Positions 42,293 through 51,837 of a stretch of DNA of 64,000 nt are shown here, one piece after another. The notes beneath the pieces were generated by a model, which ran no database searches, had not been told where the DNA came from, and saw only the letters and a program-made list of their open reading frames with translations. Origin of the DNA: Terriglobia bacterium (GTDB taxonomy: Bacteria > Acidobacteriota > Terriglobia > Terriglobales > Acidobacteriaceae); contig JAIQEY010000004.1 of assembly GCA_020073565.1 (NCBI GenBank), positions 62,001 to 126,000 of the forward strand. The letters run 5' to 3'. Made by a program: the position numbers and the translations under genes. Positions within the stretch are counted from its first letter, which is position 1; every line of letters begins with the position of its first letter.

Positions 42293-45200
42293 TTAATGGA
42301 ACTTGCCGGAAACCCAGCGGGTCTGGTTCATCCACCCGCCGTCGTGAATGTCCCAGTGCTTCGTGATGAAAGTAGAGCCGGTGGACTGGCGAACAGTAAG
42401 CGTGTTGGTGCCGCCGTCGTTCCAGATGGCGACGATATCGGCCAAGCCATCGGCATTATAATCGCCGGCGATCCACTGGATGGAGTCGTCCCATCCTCCG
42501 TCGCGAACTTTCCATTGCGTGTGCGGAGCGAATTGAAGGCCGGTGGAGCGAAAAACGGCGAAGGTTGGTGAGCCGCCGTCGTTCCAGATTCCGGCAATGT
42601 CGCAACGGCCGTCTCCGTCGAAGTCCCCGGCGACCCATTTCGTGGAATCCATCCAGCCCCCGTCGCGGATTCCCCAGTGTGTCGTCTGAAAGGCCGAGCG
42701 TGTGGAACGCCGGACGGTGAGCGTGTTCAGGCCGGCATCGTTCCAGATGGCGGCGATATCGTCCAGGCCATCGCCGTCGAAATCTCCCGCAACCCAATTG
42801 ATGGAATCGCTCCAACCGCCGTCGTTCTTGGCCCAGTCGACACGAGCCTCAAACTTCGTTCCAGTCGAGCGGAACACAGTAAACGTGGCAGTGCCGGCAT
42901 CGTTCCAGATGGCGGCGATGTCGGTCAGTCCGTCCCCATCGAAATCACCGGCCACCCATTTTGTGGAATCGACCCACGGGCCCTGGCGGATGGCCCAGTG
43001 TTCGGTGACAAAGCCGGAGCCGGTCGAGCTTCGTACGGTGAGCGTATTCTGGCCGGCATCGTTCCAGATGGCGATCACGTCGGCGCGCCCGTCTCCGTTA
43101 AAGTCGCCAGAGAGCCAGCGGATGGAGTCGCCCCAGCCACCGTCCCGAATTTTCCACTGGGTGTGAGGAGAGAATGTGGAACCCGTCGAGGCGTACATGG
43201 CGAACGTAGCCGAGCCGGCGTCGTCCCAGGCGGCGACGAGATCATCGACCGCCTTTTTTGGAGGCCCGCAGGAAGAACCGGGACAGTTGCGGAGTCCGTA
43301 GATACGGAGTTCATCGTTGGCGGTGGCGACGATGATTTTTCCGTGAGCGACAGTAGGCGGCGTGAATTTGGAATAGCGAGGGATAGCGTTGTTCGGACTC
43401 TGGCTGCGCTTGTCGCCCCAGAGCAGCGGAAGCTGGCCGATTCCGTTGTCGTCGGCGGCAAAGGCGTAGAGACGACCCTGCACGTAGCCCCGTGTGGCAT
43501 CGCAGTACGGAACAAACTTGCCGTTGGAAAGAAAGCACCCGGCACAATCCACCGGCTGACCGGGTAAGGAGCCCCAACAACTCGGATGGACCAGATGGGA
43601 ATTCGGGTACGGCTCTTCCACGGTGGCCCAAATGATTCCATTGGACGCGCCGTTGGAGGAGAGCGAGAGCATGCCGCCCGGCATCGACTTGAATTCACTC
43701 ATCACCGAACCGTGGGGCCCCGGCGTGGGATTAGCAGCGTTGGCGTCCACCGCGCCAAGAAAGGAGCCGGAGCCTGAATCAAAAGTGAAGCGCTTGAGCG
43801 AGTCTTTTTCGCTCCAGGCATAGACGTAGATGTAGGGCGTAGAGCGCGCGCGGACGTCCCACGCGACAGGGCCACCGTGAATGTTGGGACCGCCGTACCA
43901 GGTGGTGTCGTAATTGTAGGTGAGGTCCATTTTAGGGTTGGTGCCGGAATTGTTGTCGGCGTCGAAGAAAGCGAGGAAATCCTGCACGTACGCGAGGCCG
44001 TTGGTGTCGAGGGCGTAGAGACGGCCATCTTTGCCGCCGCCAACCAGGCGATTGCCGAGAAGCAGGACTCCGGCGGAACCGAGATCTGCGTCGGACCGCT
44101 CACGCGCCCAAAAGATGCTGCGATGGGTGGTGAGCTTCATGGTCGAGACGTCGGAACTATCGAACACATAGGGCGGAGTGTGATATCTGCGGGTGTCTGT
44201 GTAGCCCGATTGGACGGACAGATCAGCGACGCTGGTTTTGACGAAGCTATCGGGATAATTGCCTGCGGGGGGTGCGTCCGGAATGGTGCCTTGCGGATTG
44301 ACAATGTCGCCGTTCGCAAAAGTGTGGGCGCCATTCCCGGTCATGAGGTAAATCGAAGAGCCGTCAGAAGCTGGCCCGCCGCCCGCCATCCAGATTCCGG
44401 CGCCGTCCATGTTGGGAGTGCTGCAGAAAACTTTGGGCATGGGCTTGAGATGCGCGGGATCGCTGATATCAAAACCGATGACGTAGCCGTGATAGTCCAC
44501 GCGGTCGTCCTCACCGATGGTGGCACCGAAGGCGAGGAAGACCTTGTTGTCGACGAGCAGAAGCGCGGCGCGGTTGTTGTGAGCGGAAGGATTGAAAGGG
44601 TGGCCCCCGCAGCCGTTATTGCCGTCCGAGAGCGCTTCGGCAGTGGCGATGACGGCGCCGGTGCGCATGTCAATGCTATTGAGGAAGACTTGTGCGCCCG
44701 TGTTGTTGGAGTTGCGGATGCGCGTCGCGGCATAGAGAACGCTTTTCTGAAGTTCAATTACGGGCGTGCTGAGGATTCCCACGCGCACCGCTCCTTCGGC
44801 TTGGGGGTCGATGCCGTTTAGCCCTCCGCCGGATTGGGGTACGCCGAGCTGCGGAGTCTTCCAGCAGACCTGCTGCGCGTCCACATCGACTGCGTAAACA
44901 TAGTTTTCGAGCGTCGCGACATAGGCAATGCTGGCATTGGCGACGGTCGTCGCGCCTTCGTTCGAACAGAGGACTGCAGCTTTCTCGACATAGAGCGGCT
45001 GCGCGTAGATTTTGCCCTCGATCGGGACCGAGCCCAGGAGGCCGAACTGCCCGCTTCTCACGTTGGCGGGCGTGAGGATGTCTTCTTGCGCCGCGGCGCC
45101 GGTTCGAGCGAGGTCGTTGTGCTGCGTCAGGACGTCAAATTTCGTGTTGTCGGAAGAGATCTGCACCTGGAAGGCCTGATCGGAATACGAAGGAGCAACG

Positions 45201-45334
45201 CCCGTCGGCTGCGGAGAGTGATTGGCGTAAATAGCAGTTGTGGAAGCACACAGAATTGCGAGTACCCCCACCAGTGACGACGGAAAGATTTCTGAGTGCA
45301 GATGCTTCTTGGAACGGAGCAGCCGCAAAGTCAC
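42293..45334 (-). CDS. Secreted PQQ-like beta-propeller protein with six FG-GAP/VCBS repeats
   Basis: 1013 residues from a GTG at 45334 with AGGAGG eight bases upstream. A signal peptide (LVGVLAILCASTTAIYA) leads into a PQQ/WD-like region (about 80-690) with repeated GKIYAQPLYV and VAHGKIIVATANDELRIY. There is no complete quinoprotein active site that I can see. The C-terminal 320 residues hold six repeats of about 52 residues with Ca-binding D-x-D/N-G-D-G-x-x-D loops (GDFDGDGLTDIAAIWND). Probably an extracellular structural or adhesive protein. Convergent with the conduit cluster. Confidence 0.8.
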   Translation of the reverse strand: MTLRLLRSKKHLHSEIFPSSLVGVLAILCASTTAIYANHSPQPTGVAPSYSDQAFQVQISSDNTKFDVLTQHNDLARTGAAAQEDILTPANVRSGQFGLLGSVPIEGKIYAQPLYVEKAAVLCSNEGATTVANASIAYVATLENYVYAVDVDAQQVCWKTPQLGVPQSGGGLNGIDPQAEGAVRVGILSTPVIELQKSVLYAATRIRNSNNTGAQVFLNSIDMRTGAVIATAEALSDGNNGCGGHPFNPSAHNNRAALLLVDNKVFLAFGATIGEDDRVDYHGYVIGFDISDPAHLKPMPKVFCSTPNMDGAGIWMAGGGPASDGSSIYLMTGNGAHTFANGDIVNPQGTIPDAPPAGNYPDSFVKTSVADLSVQSGYTDTRRYHTPPYVFDSSDVSTMKLTTHRSIFWARERSDADLGSAGVLLLGNRLVGGGKDGRLYALDTNGLAYVQDFLAFFDADNNSGTNPKMDLTYNYDTTWYGGPNIHGGPVAWDVRARSTPYIYVYAWSEKDSLKRFTFDSGSGSFLGAVDANAANPTPGPHGSVMSEFKSMPGGMLSLSSNGASNGIIWATVEEPYPNSHLVHPSCWGSLPGQPVDCAGCFLSNGKFVPYCDATRGYVQGRLYAFAADDNGIGQLPLLWGDKRSQSPNNAIPRYSKFTPPTVAHGKIIVATANDELRIYGLRNCPGSSCGPPKKAVDDLVAAWDDAGSATFAMYASTGSTFSPHTQWKIRDGGWGDSIRWLSGDFNGDGRADVIAIWNDAGQNTLTVRSSTGSGFVTEHWAIRQGPWVDSTKWVAGDFDGDGLTDIAAIWNDAGTATFTVFRSTGTKFEARVDWAKNDGGWSDSINWVAGDFDGDGLDDIAAIWNDAGLNTLTVRRSTRSAFQTTHWGIRDGGWMDSTKWVAGDFDGDGRCDIAGIWNDGGSPTFAVFRSTGLQFAPHTQWKVRDGGWDDSIQWIAGDYNADGLADIVAIWNDGGTNTLTVRQSTGSTFITKHWDIHDGGWMNQTRWVSGKFH

Positions 45335-45402
45335 TGATGCACCTCCTGGCAGGTGTAAAAGCGGGCCCCATTATGCCCTGTTTTGTCCTTTTCCTCATCT
45401 AC

Positions 45403-47001
45403 TTACTTGAGTGAGGGCCTTCCCGCGCCTTTCTTGAACACTACGGACACGTTGTCCTCATAGACCGCGTGCCAGTCCTGGGGAAGTTCGCACAGCAAGT
45501 TTGCCAGCGTCGATCGCGTCGGCAAGAGCACGGTCCTGATCCTCCACTTCTCCAGCACGTCGCGCCAGCCCGGCTCCGCCTGCACCAGGATCAAGTACTC
45601 GCGAATCCGGTCCGAACCGTATAAATCATGACGGTCATCTATCACAACCTTTCGCTCGGGATACAAACGGTAGATGAGGTAACCGCCCCAGGCATCCGTC
45701 GAAAAAATCGGTTCCCTACCCTGCGTTCGTTGCAGGCTTCCGACAGCCGCGACTGGCAACTTCGAGGGATCGAACTGCGCGTGGATCACTTGTCGTGAGC
45801 CCACTCGTCCACCTTGAATACAGGTCGCCAACGCGGCGGTCACAATAACCGTCGGCCACACGTGCCCATGCAACCGCAGTTCCTGCGCGCACATCCGGTC
45901 CGAGAACGACGAGATCCACCCTACCCACCCTCTCACCCGGCCCCAGCATCCTGCCTTCTCGGCCAGGGAAACAAAGTTTTGCCACAAGATTGGACCCGCG
46001 ATCAAAGCCAGCAACATCGAAGACACCGGCAGATTGCGCGAGGAAAAGAGTCCCGCGTACACGGCCAGCAACACGACCAGAAGATGGCGAAGTCGTATCG
46101 CATGGCGATGGCCGGCGAACGCGACCAGCACCAGCAGAAGAATGGTTCCAAAGCAGCGCTGGGCCCACCCATGGAAGTCGGGCGACTGAAACTCATTGAT
46201 CCGATTCATCAGGTAACGATCACCCAGATAGCGGTAGATATGGGCATGCAACCGCCAGCCATATGGATTCACAAGAGTCGCCAGCGAAGACCAGCAGAGA
46301 ACCAAACCCAGAGCGCGAGCCCGCTTCGATTTGTGAATCCGGGCGAAGGCGTCCGCAGTCCGCAGGCTATCGACGACCGCTGCGAGCGCATAGGTGGCGA
46401 TGAGCCCCAGCCCGAAGATCCAGCCTCCGTGTAGATTGACCCACAACACCATCGAAACCGGAAAAAACCACCGCAGCCATCGCGGTGCGTCCGGTTGCTC
46501 CCCCCGCTCCAGCGCAACAAACCAGCACAGCGAGAAAACCCAGCTCACGATATGCGGGCGCGCGTAGATGTGGATCGCGGCGGCACCCTCCGCCAGCAGC
46601 ATCAGCAAGACCGCCAGCGGCAGCCCGGTCCCATTCTCGAGCAGCAACTTCAGCAGGATCACGAAGACTGACGCCACCAGCAAAGCGCACAGCCAGACCA
46701 CACCATTCAACCCGCAGGCGTGATGCAGAATTCCCAGCAGCACGTCGTACAGCCACTCCCAGGCAAACCACGGTTGCCCCTGCATCGTGGAAGAAAACGG
46801 ATCGGTGCGCGGAATCGAGTGCGTCGCCAGAATCTGCTCGCCCGTCCGGACATGCCATCCGATATCCGCGTCTGCCAGCGGACGAGTTGACAAAGGTCCA
46901 GCCAGCAACGACCAGAAAAGAAGAATGAATATGATGTCCCGCGCCGAAGGCACAAGGAGACGCAGAACTGCAGGACTGGGATGCACTGGGTCAGGAGTCA
47001 T
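45403..47001 (-). CDS. GT-C-like multi-pass membrane protein
   Basis: 532 residues with ten or more hydrophobic helices and a C-terminal soluble part of about 110 residues. The first periplasmic loop has LADADIGWHVRTGEQILATH then FAWEWLYDV. This is the acidic, aromatic-rich pattern of GT-C (PMT/ArnT-like) glycosyltransferases, which use polyprenyl-phosphate sugars. The family is not firmly identified and no partner genes are adjacent. It starts at 47001; the downstream neighbour on the same strand is the FG-GAP protein. Confidence 0.7.
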   Translation of the reverse strand: MTPDPVHPSPAVLRLLVPSARDIIFILLFWSLLAGPLSTRPLADADIGWHVRTGEQILATHSIPRTDPFSSTMQGQPWFAWEWLYDVLLGILHHACGLNGVVWLCALLVASVFVILLKLLLENGTGLPLAVLLMLLAEGAAAIHIYARPHIVSWVFSLCWFVALERGEQPDAPRWLRWFFPVSMVLWVNLHGGWIFGLGLIATYALAAVVDSLRTADAFARIHKSKRARALGLVLCWSSLATLVNPYGWRLHAHIYRYLGDRYLMNRINEFQSPDFHGWAQRCFGTILLLVLVAFAGHRHAIRLRHLLVVLLAVYAGLFSSRNLPVSSMLLALIAGPILWQNFVSLAEKAGCWGRVRGWVGWISSFSDRMCAQELRLHGHVWPTVIVTAALATCIQGGRVGSRQVIHAQFDPSKLPVAAVGSLQRTQGREPIFSTDAWGGYLIYRLYPERKVVIDDRHDLYGSDRIREYLILVQAEPGWRDVLEKWRIRTVLLPTRSTLANLLCELPQDWHAVYEDNVSVVFKKGAGRPSLK

Positions 47002-47065
47002 CTAGATGCAGACAAGCAGTGTACCGCGTTCCCATCATTTCAACTCTTGAGGGCCATCCGCGAGT

Positions 47066-47851
47066 TTATTGTTTGATGGAGAAGGTCACATTCACGTGGG
47101 TGCCGTCATTCTCGGTTCCGAGGCTTACCATGACGGCGCGTTTGTTGGCTTTGTCTTCACCGGAGACCATGCCTCCGACTTTTCCATCGGAGTCGCTGGT
47201 CATGTTGGACACGGCAAAGCCCGCCGATTTCAGAGAGTCACCATAGAATGATATGACCTTGTTGGCTGGGTCCTTGGTGACAAACGTGAAGGAACCGGTC
47301 TGCTCAGTGCCGCTGCTGGCGGAGAATGTGCCCTGCGGAGAAGATCCCGGATACACTGGCACCCAATCGGGCGCTTTGTCCGAACTGCCGCCGATCTTCA
47401 TGGTGCCTTCGGGGCCTTTCATCTCCATGGTGGCGTTTGCCCCCTCACCCGTCATTGTCATTGAGGTCGTTTTGCCGCTCTCGTCGGTAATGACCATGAC
47501 CTTCTTCTGCGGGTCGAACTTCATGGTTGCGACCTTTCCGGTTTTCTTGTCGCGGACGGTGATGGTTCCGGCGTTGTCGTCGCTGGAAACAATCTCCGTG
47601 TCGGGACTCATCGCAACGGCCATCTTCGCCGTGGCCAGACCGGGGTTCTTCTTCATCAAGTCCGAATCGATGCCGGCCTGCTTCGCCTTGTGCATGGCAT
47701 AGAAGCCGAGTACGGCGCAACTGGCGAAAGAAATCAGGATGAGCCCCACCACGATGCCGACAATCCACAGAAGTATTTTGGCTCCTGAACTCTTCTGGGG
47801 AGCGGGCGGGGCGCCACCGGGTGTTTGCGGACTGGACGGGGTACTGGACAT
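47066..47851 (-). CDS. Single-pass membrane hypothetical protein
   Basis: 261 residues. A Pro/Ser-rich cytoplasmic tail of about 24 residues precedes one TM helix (ILLWIVGIVVGLILISFASCAVL). The outer part of about 210 residues is rich in Thr, Lys and Met with repeating short strands (KTTSMTMTGEGANATMEMKGPEGTMKI). It ends with a small domain containing VPVYPGSSP and VISFYGDSLKSAGF. The latter string is common in bacterial secreted proteins of unknown role. No named family assigned. Confidence 0.65.
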   Translation of the reverse strand: MSSTPSSPQTPGGAPPAPQKSSGAKILLWIVGIVVGLILISFASCAVLGFYAMHKAKQAGIDSDLMKKNPGLATAKMAVAMSPDTEIVSSDDNAGTITVRDKKTGKVATMKFDPQKKVMVITDESGKTTSMTMTGEGANATMEMKGPEGTMKIGGSSDKAPDWVPVYPGSSPQGTFSASSGTEQTGSFTFVTKDPANKVISFYGDSLKSAGFAVSNMTSDSDGKVGGMVSGEDKANKRAVMVSLGTENDGTHVNVTFSIKQ

Positions 47852-48037
47852 GGGAGTCTCCTTCTCCTTGGAACAACGGCTTGAAAGCAGCGGCGGACGG
47901 AAGAGCCGCGTCTGAAGAACGCGCCATTATACGCGCGAAGGGACCAGTAAACGAGACGACCTCATTGACAATTTATGTAAGCAGCCATCACACCACCTAT
48001 TTTGGACCTGCCTTTTCGAGCCACTCTGAGTTGGATC

Positions 48038-48757
48038 CTAGAACCTCAAATACCCGATCCCCACGCGCATGTGATGAAGCAAACTATCAGGCATGGTCAT
48101 CGCGAGAGTTAGCCCCAGAGCCGCGTGTACGACTCCGATCGGGTAAATGGAACGATAACGCCGGAACATCTCGCAGAAAAACAGCCCGCCCACCAAGGTG
48201 AAAGTCGTAAGGATGGGACTCGGCAAATGGGCCGCCGAAAACAACGTGGCGGTGGTCCAAACGGCCGTCGGACTTCCAAACAGTTCCTCGCAGCGCGTGA
48301 AGAAAAATGATTGCAGCATGAATTCCTGGACCAGCGCCCAGACCATGTACTGCCACGCTAAGTGCAGGCTTGGCCAGGTGGGATTTGCGGGAATCGGGCC
48401 CCCCGCCCCTCGCACCGCAAGCGCCAGAATCACAGCGGTCGTGAGACTCACGGCCAGAATCAAACCCGCTCCAAAGCCGCTCGGCAGCCCCAGACCCATT
48501 CGTTGGATCGACGGCCGGTCCACGACGGCAAACACGAGAACGGTAACGGCGGTCACGAAAACCCACTTGTTCTGCAAGGCAAGCCGCGATGACCACAAAG
48601 CGCGTTCCATGAACACATACGCGATGATCAGCTGGAACCACGCGAAGGGGCGACGGTAGGAATCCGGAACCTCCCAGCCTCGGAACAAGGTGCCCACCCG
48701 GGGCATCGGTATGCTCGGAGCTGCCCCACCATAAAAAGTTTTCGACTGAACAGCCAT
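48038..48757 (-). CDS. CPBP-family intramembrane protease-like protein
   Basis: About 239 residues, five to seven TM helices. The CPBP (ABI/Rce1-like) region is WALVQEFMLQSFFFTRCEELFG followed by TATLFSAAHLPSPIL and GVVHAALGL. These correspond to the glutamate motif and the two histidines. The first motif reads QE rather than the usual EE, so catalysis is uncertain. Start at 48757 (MAVQSKTF), leaving 28 bp to the divergent NDH-2 gene. Confidence 0.75.
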   Translation of the reverse strand: MAVQSKTFYGGAAPSIPMPRVGTLFRGWEVPDSYRRPFAWFQLIIAYVFMERALWSSRLALQNKWVFVTAVTVLVFAVVDRPSIQRMGLGLPSGFGAGLILAVSLTTAVILALAVRGAGGPIPANPTWPSLHLAWQYMVWALVQEFMLQSFFFTRCEELFGSPTAVWTTATLFSAAHLPSPILTTFTLVGGLFFCEMFRRYRSIYPIGVVHAALGLTLAMTMPDSLLHHMRVGIGYLRF

Positions 48758-48785
48758 TCTCTGAATCTCTATATTAGGGGGAGAC

Positions 48786-50111
48786 ATGGACAGCAAACAG
48801 AGCCCGAAAGTGGTGGTTGTGGGGGCCGGTTTCGGAGGCCTGACGGCAGCGCGCCACATCACCCGGCTGCCCGTCCGGGTTACAGTCGTCGACCGGAAAA
48901 ACCATCACACCTTCCAACCTCTGCTCTACCAGGTGGCAACCGCTGGCCTGTCGCCGGGCGAAATCGCCGCTCCCATCCGCTGGATTCTAAGAACCTCTTC
49001 CAATGTTGAAGTGTTGCTTGAAGAAGTGCTGGATTTCAATCTGGAACAAAAAAGGGTGATTACAAAGGAACAAACCCTTAACTACGACTATCTAATTCTC
49101 GCCTCCGGCGCGACCCACGCTTACTTCGGTCATCCGGAGTGGGAGCCCCTCGCCCCTGGGCTCAAGACCATCGAGGACGCCCTGGAGATTCGCCGCCGCG
49201 TCCTGCTGGCTTTCGAACTGGCGGAGCGCCATGCCGCCAGCGGGCAGGGCCAGATGCCGCTCAACTTCGTGGTCATCGGAGGCGGCCCGACCGGCGTTGA
49301 ATTGGCAGGTACGCTGGCGGAAATCGCCCGGCACGCCTTGAAACACGAGTTCCGAGCCATCCGGCCCGAACAAACTCGCATCCTGCTCATCGAGGGTAGT
49401 CCCAGGGTATTAGGTACCTATTCGCAAGAATCGTCCCAGAAGGCCAAAGAGCAGTTGGAACGCCTTGGGGTTGAAGTGCGGACGTCCCACATGGTGACCC
49501 GTGTTGAGCCGGGCGCGGTTGTCGTGGGCGAGGAGAGGATTCCAGCTCAGGTAGTCCTGTGGGCCGCAGGCGTTGCAGCCTCGCCCCTGGGCCGCCGGTT
49601 GGGCGTTCCCATCGACCGTGCCGGACGCGTGCTCGTCCAGCCCGACCTGAGCGTCCCCGGCCATCGGGAGGTCTTCGTCATCGGGGATCTGGCAGCTCTG
49701 GCCGACGAGAACGGCAAGATGCTCCCGGGCGTGGCTCCTGTGGCTATCCAGCAAGGGGAGTATGTGGCCAAGACGATCGCCCGCGACCTGGAGCATCAGC
49801 CCCGGCGCAGTTTCCATTACCACGACAAGGGTAGCCTGGCCACCATCGGCCGCGCCGCCGGCGTCGCCCAGTTCGGCAAGTTCAACCTCTCTGGTTACTT
49901 TGCCTGGCTGGCGTGGCTGTTCATCCACATTTTCTTTCTGATCGGCTTCCGCAATCGTCTGCTCGTCATGATCCAATGGGCGTGGTCATATCTCACCTAC
50001 GAACGCGGCGCGCGCCTCATCACGGGAAGTAACGAGTTGCCGGGCTGGACGCCGCACGATGCAGTTGCGCCACCGGTTGTTTCCGAGGATCAACCCGTAG
50101 CCCGGACCTGA
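48786..50111 (+). CDS. ndh: Type II NADH dehydrogenase (NDH-2)
   Basis: 441 residues. It has an FAD motif at the N terminus (VVVVGAGFGGLTAARH), the NADH motif FVVIGGGPTGVELAGTLAEIA near residue 160, and the quinone/FAD closing strings VFVIGDLA and GVAPVAIQQGEYVAKTI. A C-terminal hydrophobic, membrane-associating segment (YFAWLAWLFIHIFFLIGF) follows. It oxidises NADH and reduces quinone without pumping protons. GGGGGAG precedes the ATG. Divergent from the CPBP-like gene by 28 bp, so its promoter probably lies within that gene. Confidence 0.93.
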   Translation: MDSKQSPKVVVVGAGFGGLTAARHITRLPVRVTVVDRKNHHTFQPLLYQVATAGLSPGEIAAPIRWILRTSSNVEVLLEEVLDFNLEQKRVITKEQTLNYDYLILASGATHAYFGHPEWEPLAPGLKTIEDALEIRRRVLLAFELAERHAASGQGQMPLNFVVIGGGPTGVELAGTLAEIARHALKHEFRAIRPEQTRILLIEGSPRVLGTYSQESSQKAKEQLERLGVEVRTSHMVTRVEPGAVVVGEERIPAQVVLWAAGVAASPLGRRLGVPIDRAGRVLVQPDLSVPGHREVFVIGDLAALADENGKMLPGVAPVAIQQGEYVAKTIARDLEHQPRRSFHYHDKGSLATIGRAAGVAQFGKFNLSGYFAWLAWLFIHIFFLIGFRNRLLVMIQWAWSYLTYERGARLITGSNELPGWTPHDAVAPPVVSEDQPVART

Positions 50112-50123
50112 AACGAAGCAATG

Positions 50124-50195
50124 AACCACCAAAGACACGAAGTATCACGAAGGTTCTTGTTCTTTCCTTCGTGTACCTTCGTGCCCCTGGTGGTC
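50124..50195. repeat. Hairpin-type dispersed intergenic repeat, copy 2
   Basis: The arms accaccaaagacacgaag (50125-50142) and cttcgtgcccctggtggt (50176-50193), each extended by an inner acgaagg/ccttcgt, are reverse complements with few mismatches. The core matches the repeat at 1-77. It lies just after the ndh stop and may stop or stabilise its transcript. Confidence 0.6.
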
Positions 50196-50250
50196 AAACT
50201 GGAACTGCATCTCATAGCGAGTTCCCCGCTACCGATATAATTAAGAGGTC

Positions 50251-51837
50251 TTGAGGCGATCTCTAGTTCTCACCTTTCTGGTGTTCACGGTCTGCGCGAC
50301 GTGTCTTCACGCTGCCCAGTCGGCTTCATCCGGCCGGACCATGGTCGTGATTCCTTTCGAGAACACTTCTCCCACACCTGGCCTCGAATGGCTGAGCGAA
50401 GCCTTTCCCGAGGCTTTCCACGAACAGCTCAATTCTCCGGTATTGTATGTGGCCAGCCGCGACGAACGGCTGCGCGGCTACGATCGCCAGGGCATTCCGG
50501 CAAACCTGCATCCGTCTCGTGCGACGCTGTACCGTGTCGCTGAGCAGATGGATGTCGACTACGCGGTGCTGGGTTCGTATAGCTATGACGGCGCGCATCT
50601 AACGGCCGCCGCCCAACTGCTCGATATGCGCGCTCAGAGGCTCTTGCCGGCCGCGACCGAATCCGGGTCGCTCACCGATCTCGGCAACCTGCAATCCGCG
50701 CTCGTCTGGGATTTACTTCGCTTGATCCGCACCGATTTCTCCCTGTCCAAAGAGAAATACGTGGCCAGCGTTTCTTCCGAGCGCCTGGACGCCCTTGAGA
50801 ATTACATCCGCGGCATGCTCGCCAGCAGTGCCGATGAGAAAGCGGAGTACTACAAAGAGGCCGTCCGGCTGAACCCCGCATATCACGAAGCGTGGCTCGA
50901 GTTGGGCAAGGCCTACTTTGCTGAGCACACCTACGAACCAGCGATCAACGCCCTCGGCCAAGTCCCGGCCTCTTCCGCTCTCGCGCGCGAGGCAAATTTC
51001 TATCTGGGTCTCGCCGCTCTCAATCATGGAGACTTCGCAAGAGCCGAAAACGCGTTTGAGTTCGTCGCCGCCCGGTTGCCGCTGGCCGAGGTCTACAACA
51101 ATCTCGGAGTCGTCGCTACCCGCCGTGGACGCAAGAACTCCGCCGAGTATTTTGAAAAAGCCATCCGCAACGATCCCAGCGACCCGGACTACCACTTCAA
51201 CCTGGGCGTCACTCTCAGCGTTGCCGGTGACCGCAGCGGCGCTGCCCGCGAATTGCGCGCTGCGCTCGAGCGTCGTCCGAATGACCTCGAGGCCAAGGCC
51301 CTGCTCGATTCCGTTACGCCTTCTGCAACTGGGGTTGTCCCTGCCGCAGCCATCGCCAAAGCGCCGGCGCAGCGCATCAAGCACAATTACGACGAAAATA
51401 CCTTTCGCCAGATGACCATGCAGATCCAAAGCTGGGCGGAGCAGCAATTCGCCCGTTCGGATCCTCGTTCCCACGCGCGCTATCACGTCGAGTTGGGCCG
51501 TGAGCTATTGGCCCACGGATTTACCGCCGAAGCGGAGAGCGAGTTCAACCACGCGGCCATGGTCGATTCCGCCAGCACCGCGCCTCTCACCGGACTTGCC
51601 GAGGTTTCGGTTGCCCGCGGTGACACCCGCGAGGCCCGCAACCGGGCAGAGGCCTCCTTGCGCTTGCGCGAGTCCGCCGACGCATACATTGTTCTTGCCG
51701 GGCTCGATTTGAGCGAGAATAGAGGTGAAGCGGCCGCCCAGAATGTCAATCGGGCCATGCAACTGGAACCCGGCAACCTTGCGGCCCAGAACTTGAAGCG
51801 CGCCATCGCAGCCAAGCTCGCGGAGAAAGCGCCATGA
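50251..51837 (+). CDS. Secreted TPR-repeat protein
   Basis: 528 residues from a TTG at 50251 (AGAGG upstream). A signal peptide (LVLTFLVFTVCATCLHA) is followed by a small alpha/beta region (VVIPFENTSPTPGLEWLSEAF, the FlgO/TolB-amidohydrolase-like pattern, residues about 30-160). Ten or so TPR-like helical pairs follow (for example AEVYNNLGVVATRRGRKNSAEYFEKAI). Likely periplasmic, binding partner proteins. It overlaps the NfeD gene by four bases (ATGA), so a link to the NfeD-SPFH unit is probable. Confidence 0.8.
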   Translation: MRRSLVLTFLVFTVCATCLHAAQSASSGRTMVVIPFENTSPTPGLEWLSEAFPEAFHEQLNSPVLYVASRDERLRGYDRQGIPANLHPSRATLYRVAEQMDVDYAVLGSYSYDGAHLTAAAQLLDMRAQRLLPAATESGSLTDLGNLQSALVWDLLRLIRTDFSLSKEKYVASVSSERLDALENYIRGMLASSADEKAEYYKEAVRLNPAYHEAWLELGKAYFAEHTYEPAINALGQVPASSALAREANFYLGLAALNHGDFARAENAFEFVAARLPLAEVYNNLGVVATRRGRKNSAEYFEKAIRNDPSDPDYHFNLGVTLSVAGDRSGAARELRAALERRPNDLEAKALLDSVTPSATGVVPAAAIAKAPAQRIKHNYDENTFRQMTMQIQSWAEQQFARSDPRSHARYHVELGRELLAHGFTAEAESEFNHAAMVDSASTAPLTGLAEVSVARGDTREARNRAEASLRLRESADAYIVLAGLDLSENRGEAAAQNVNRAMQLEPGNLAAQNLKRAIAAKLAEKAP

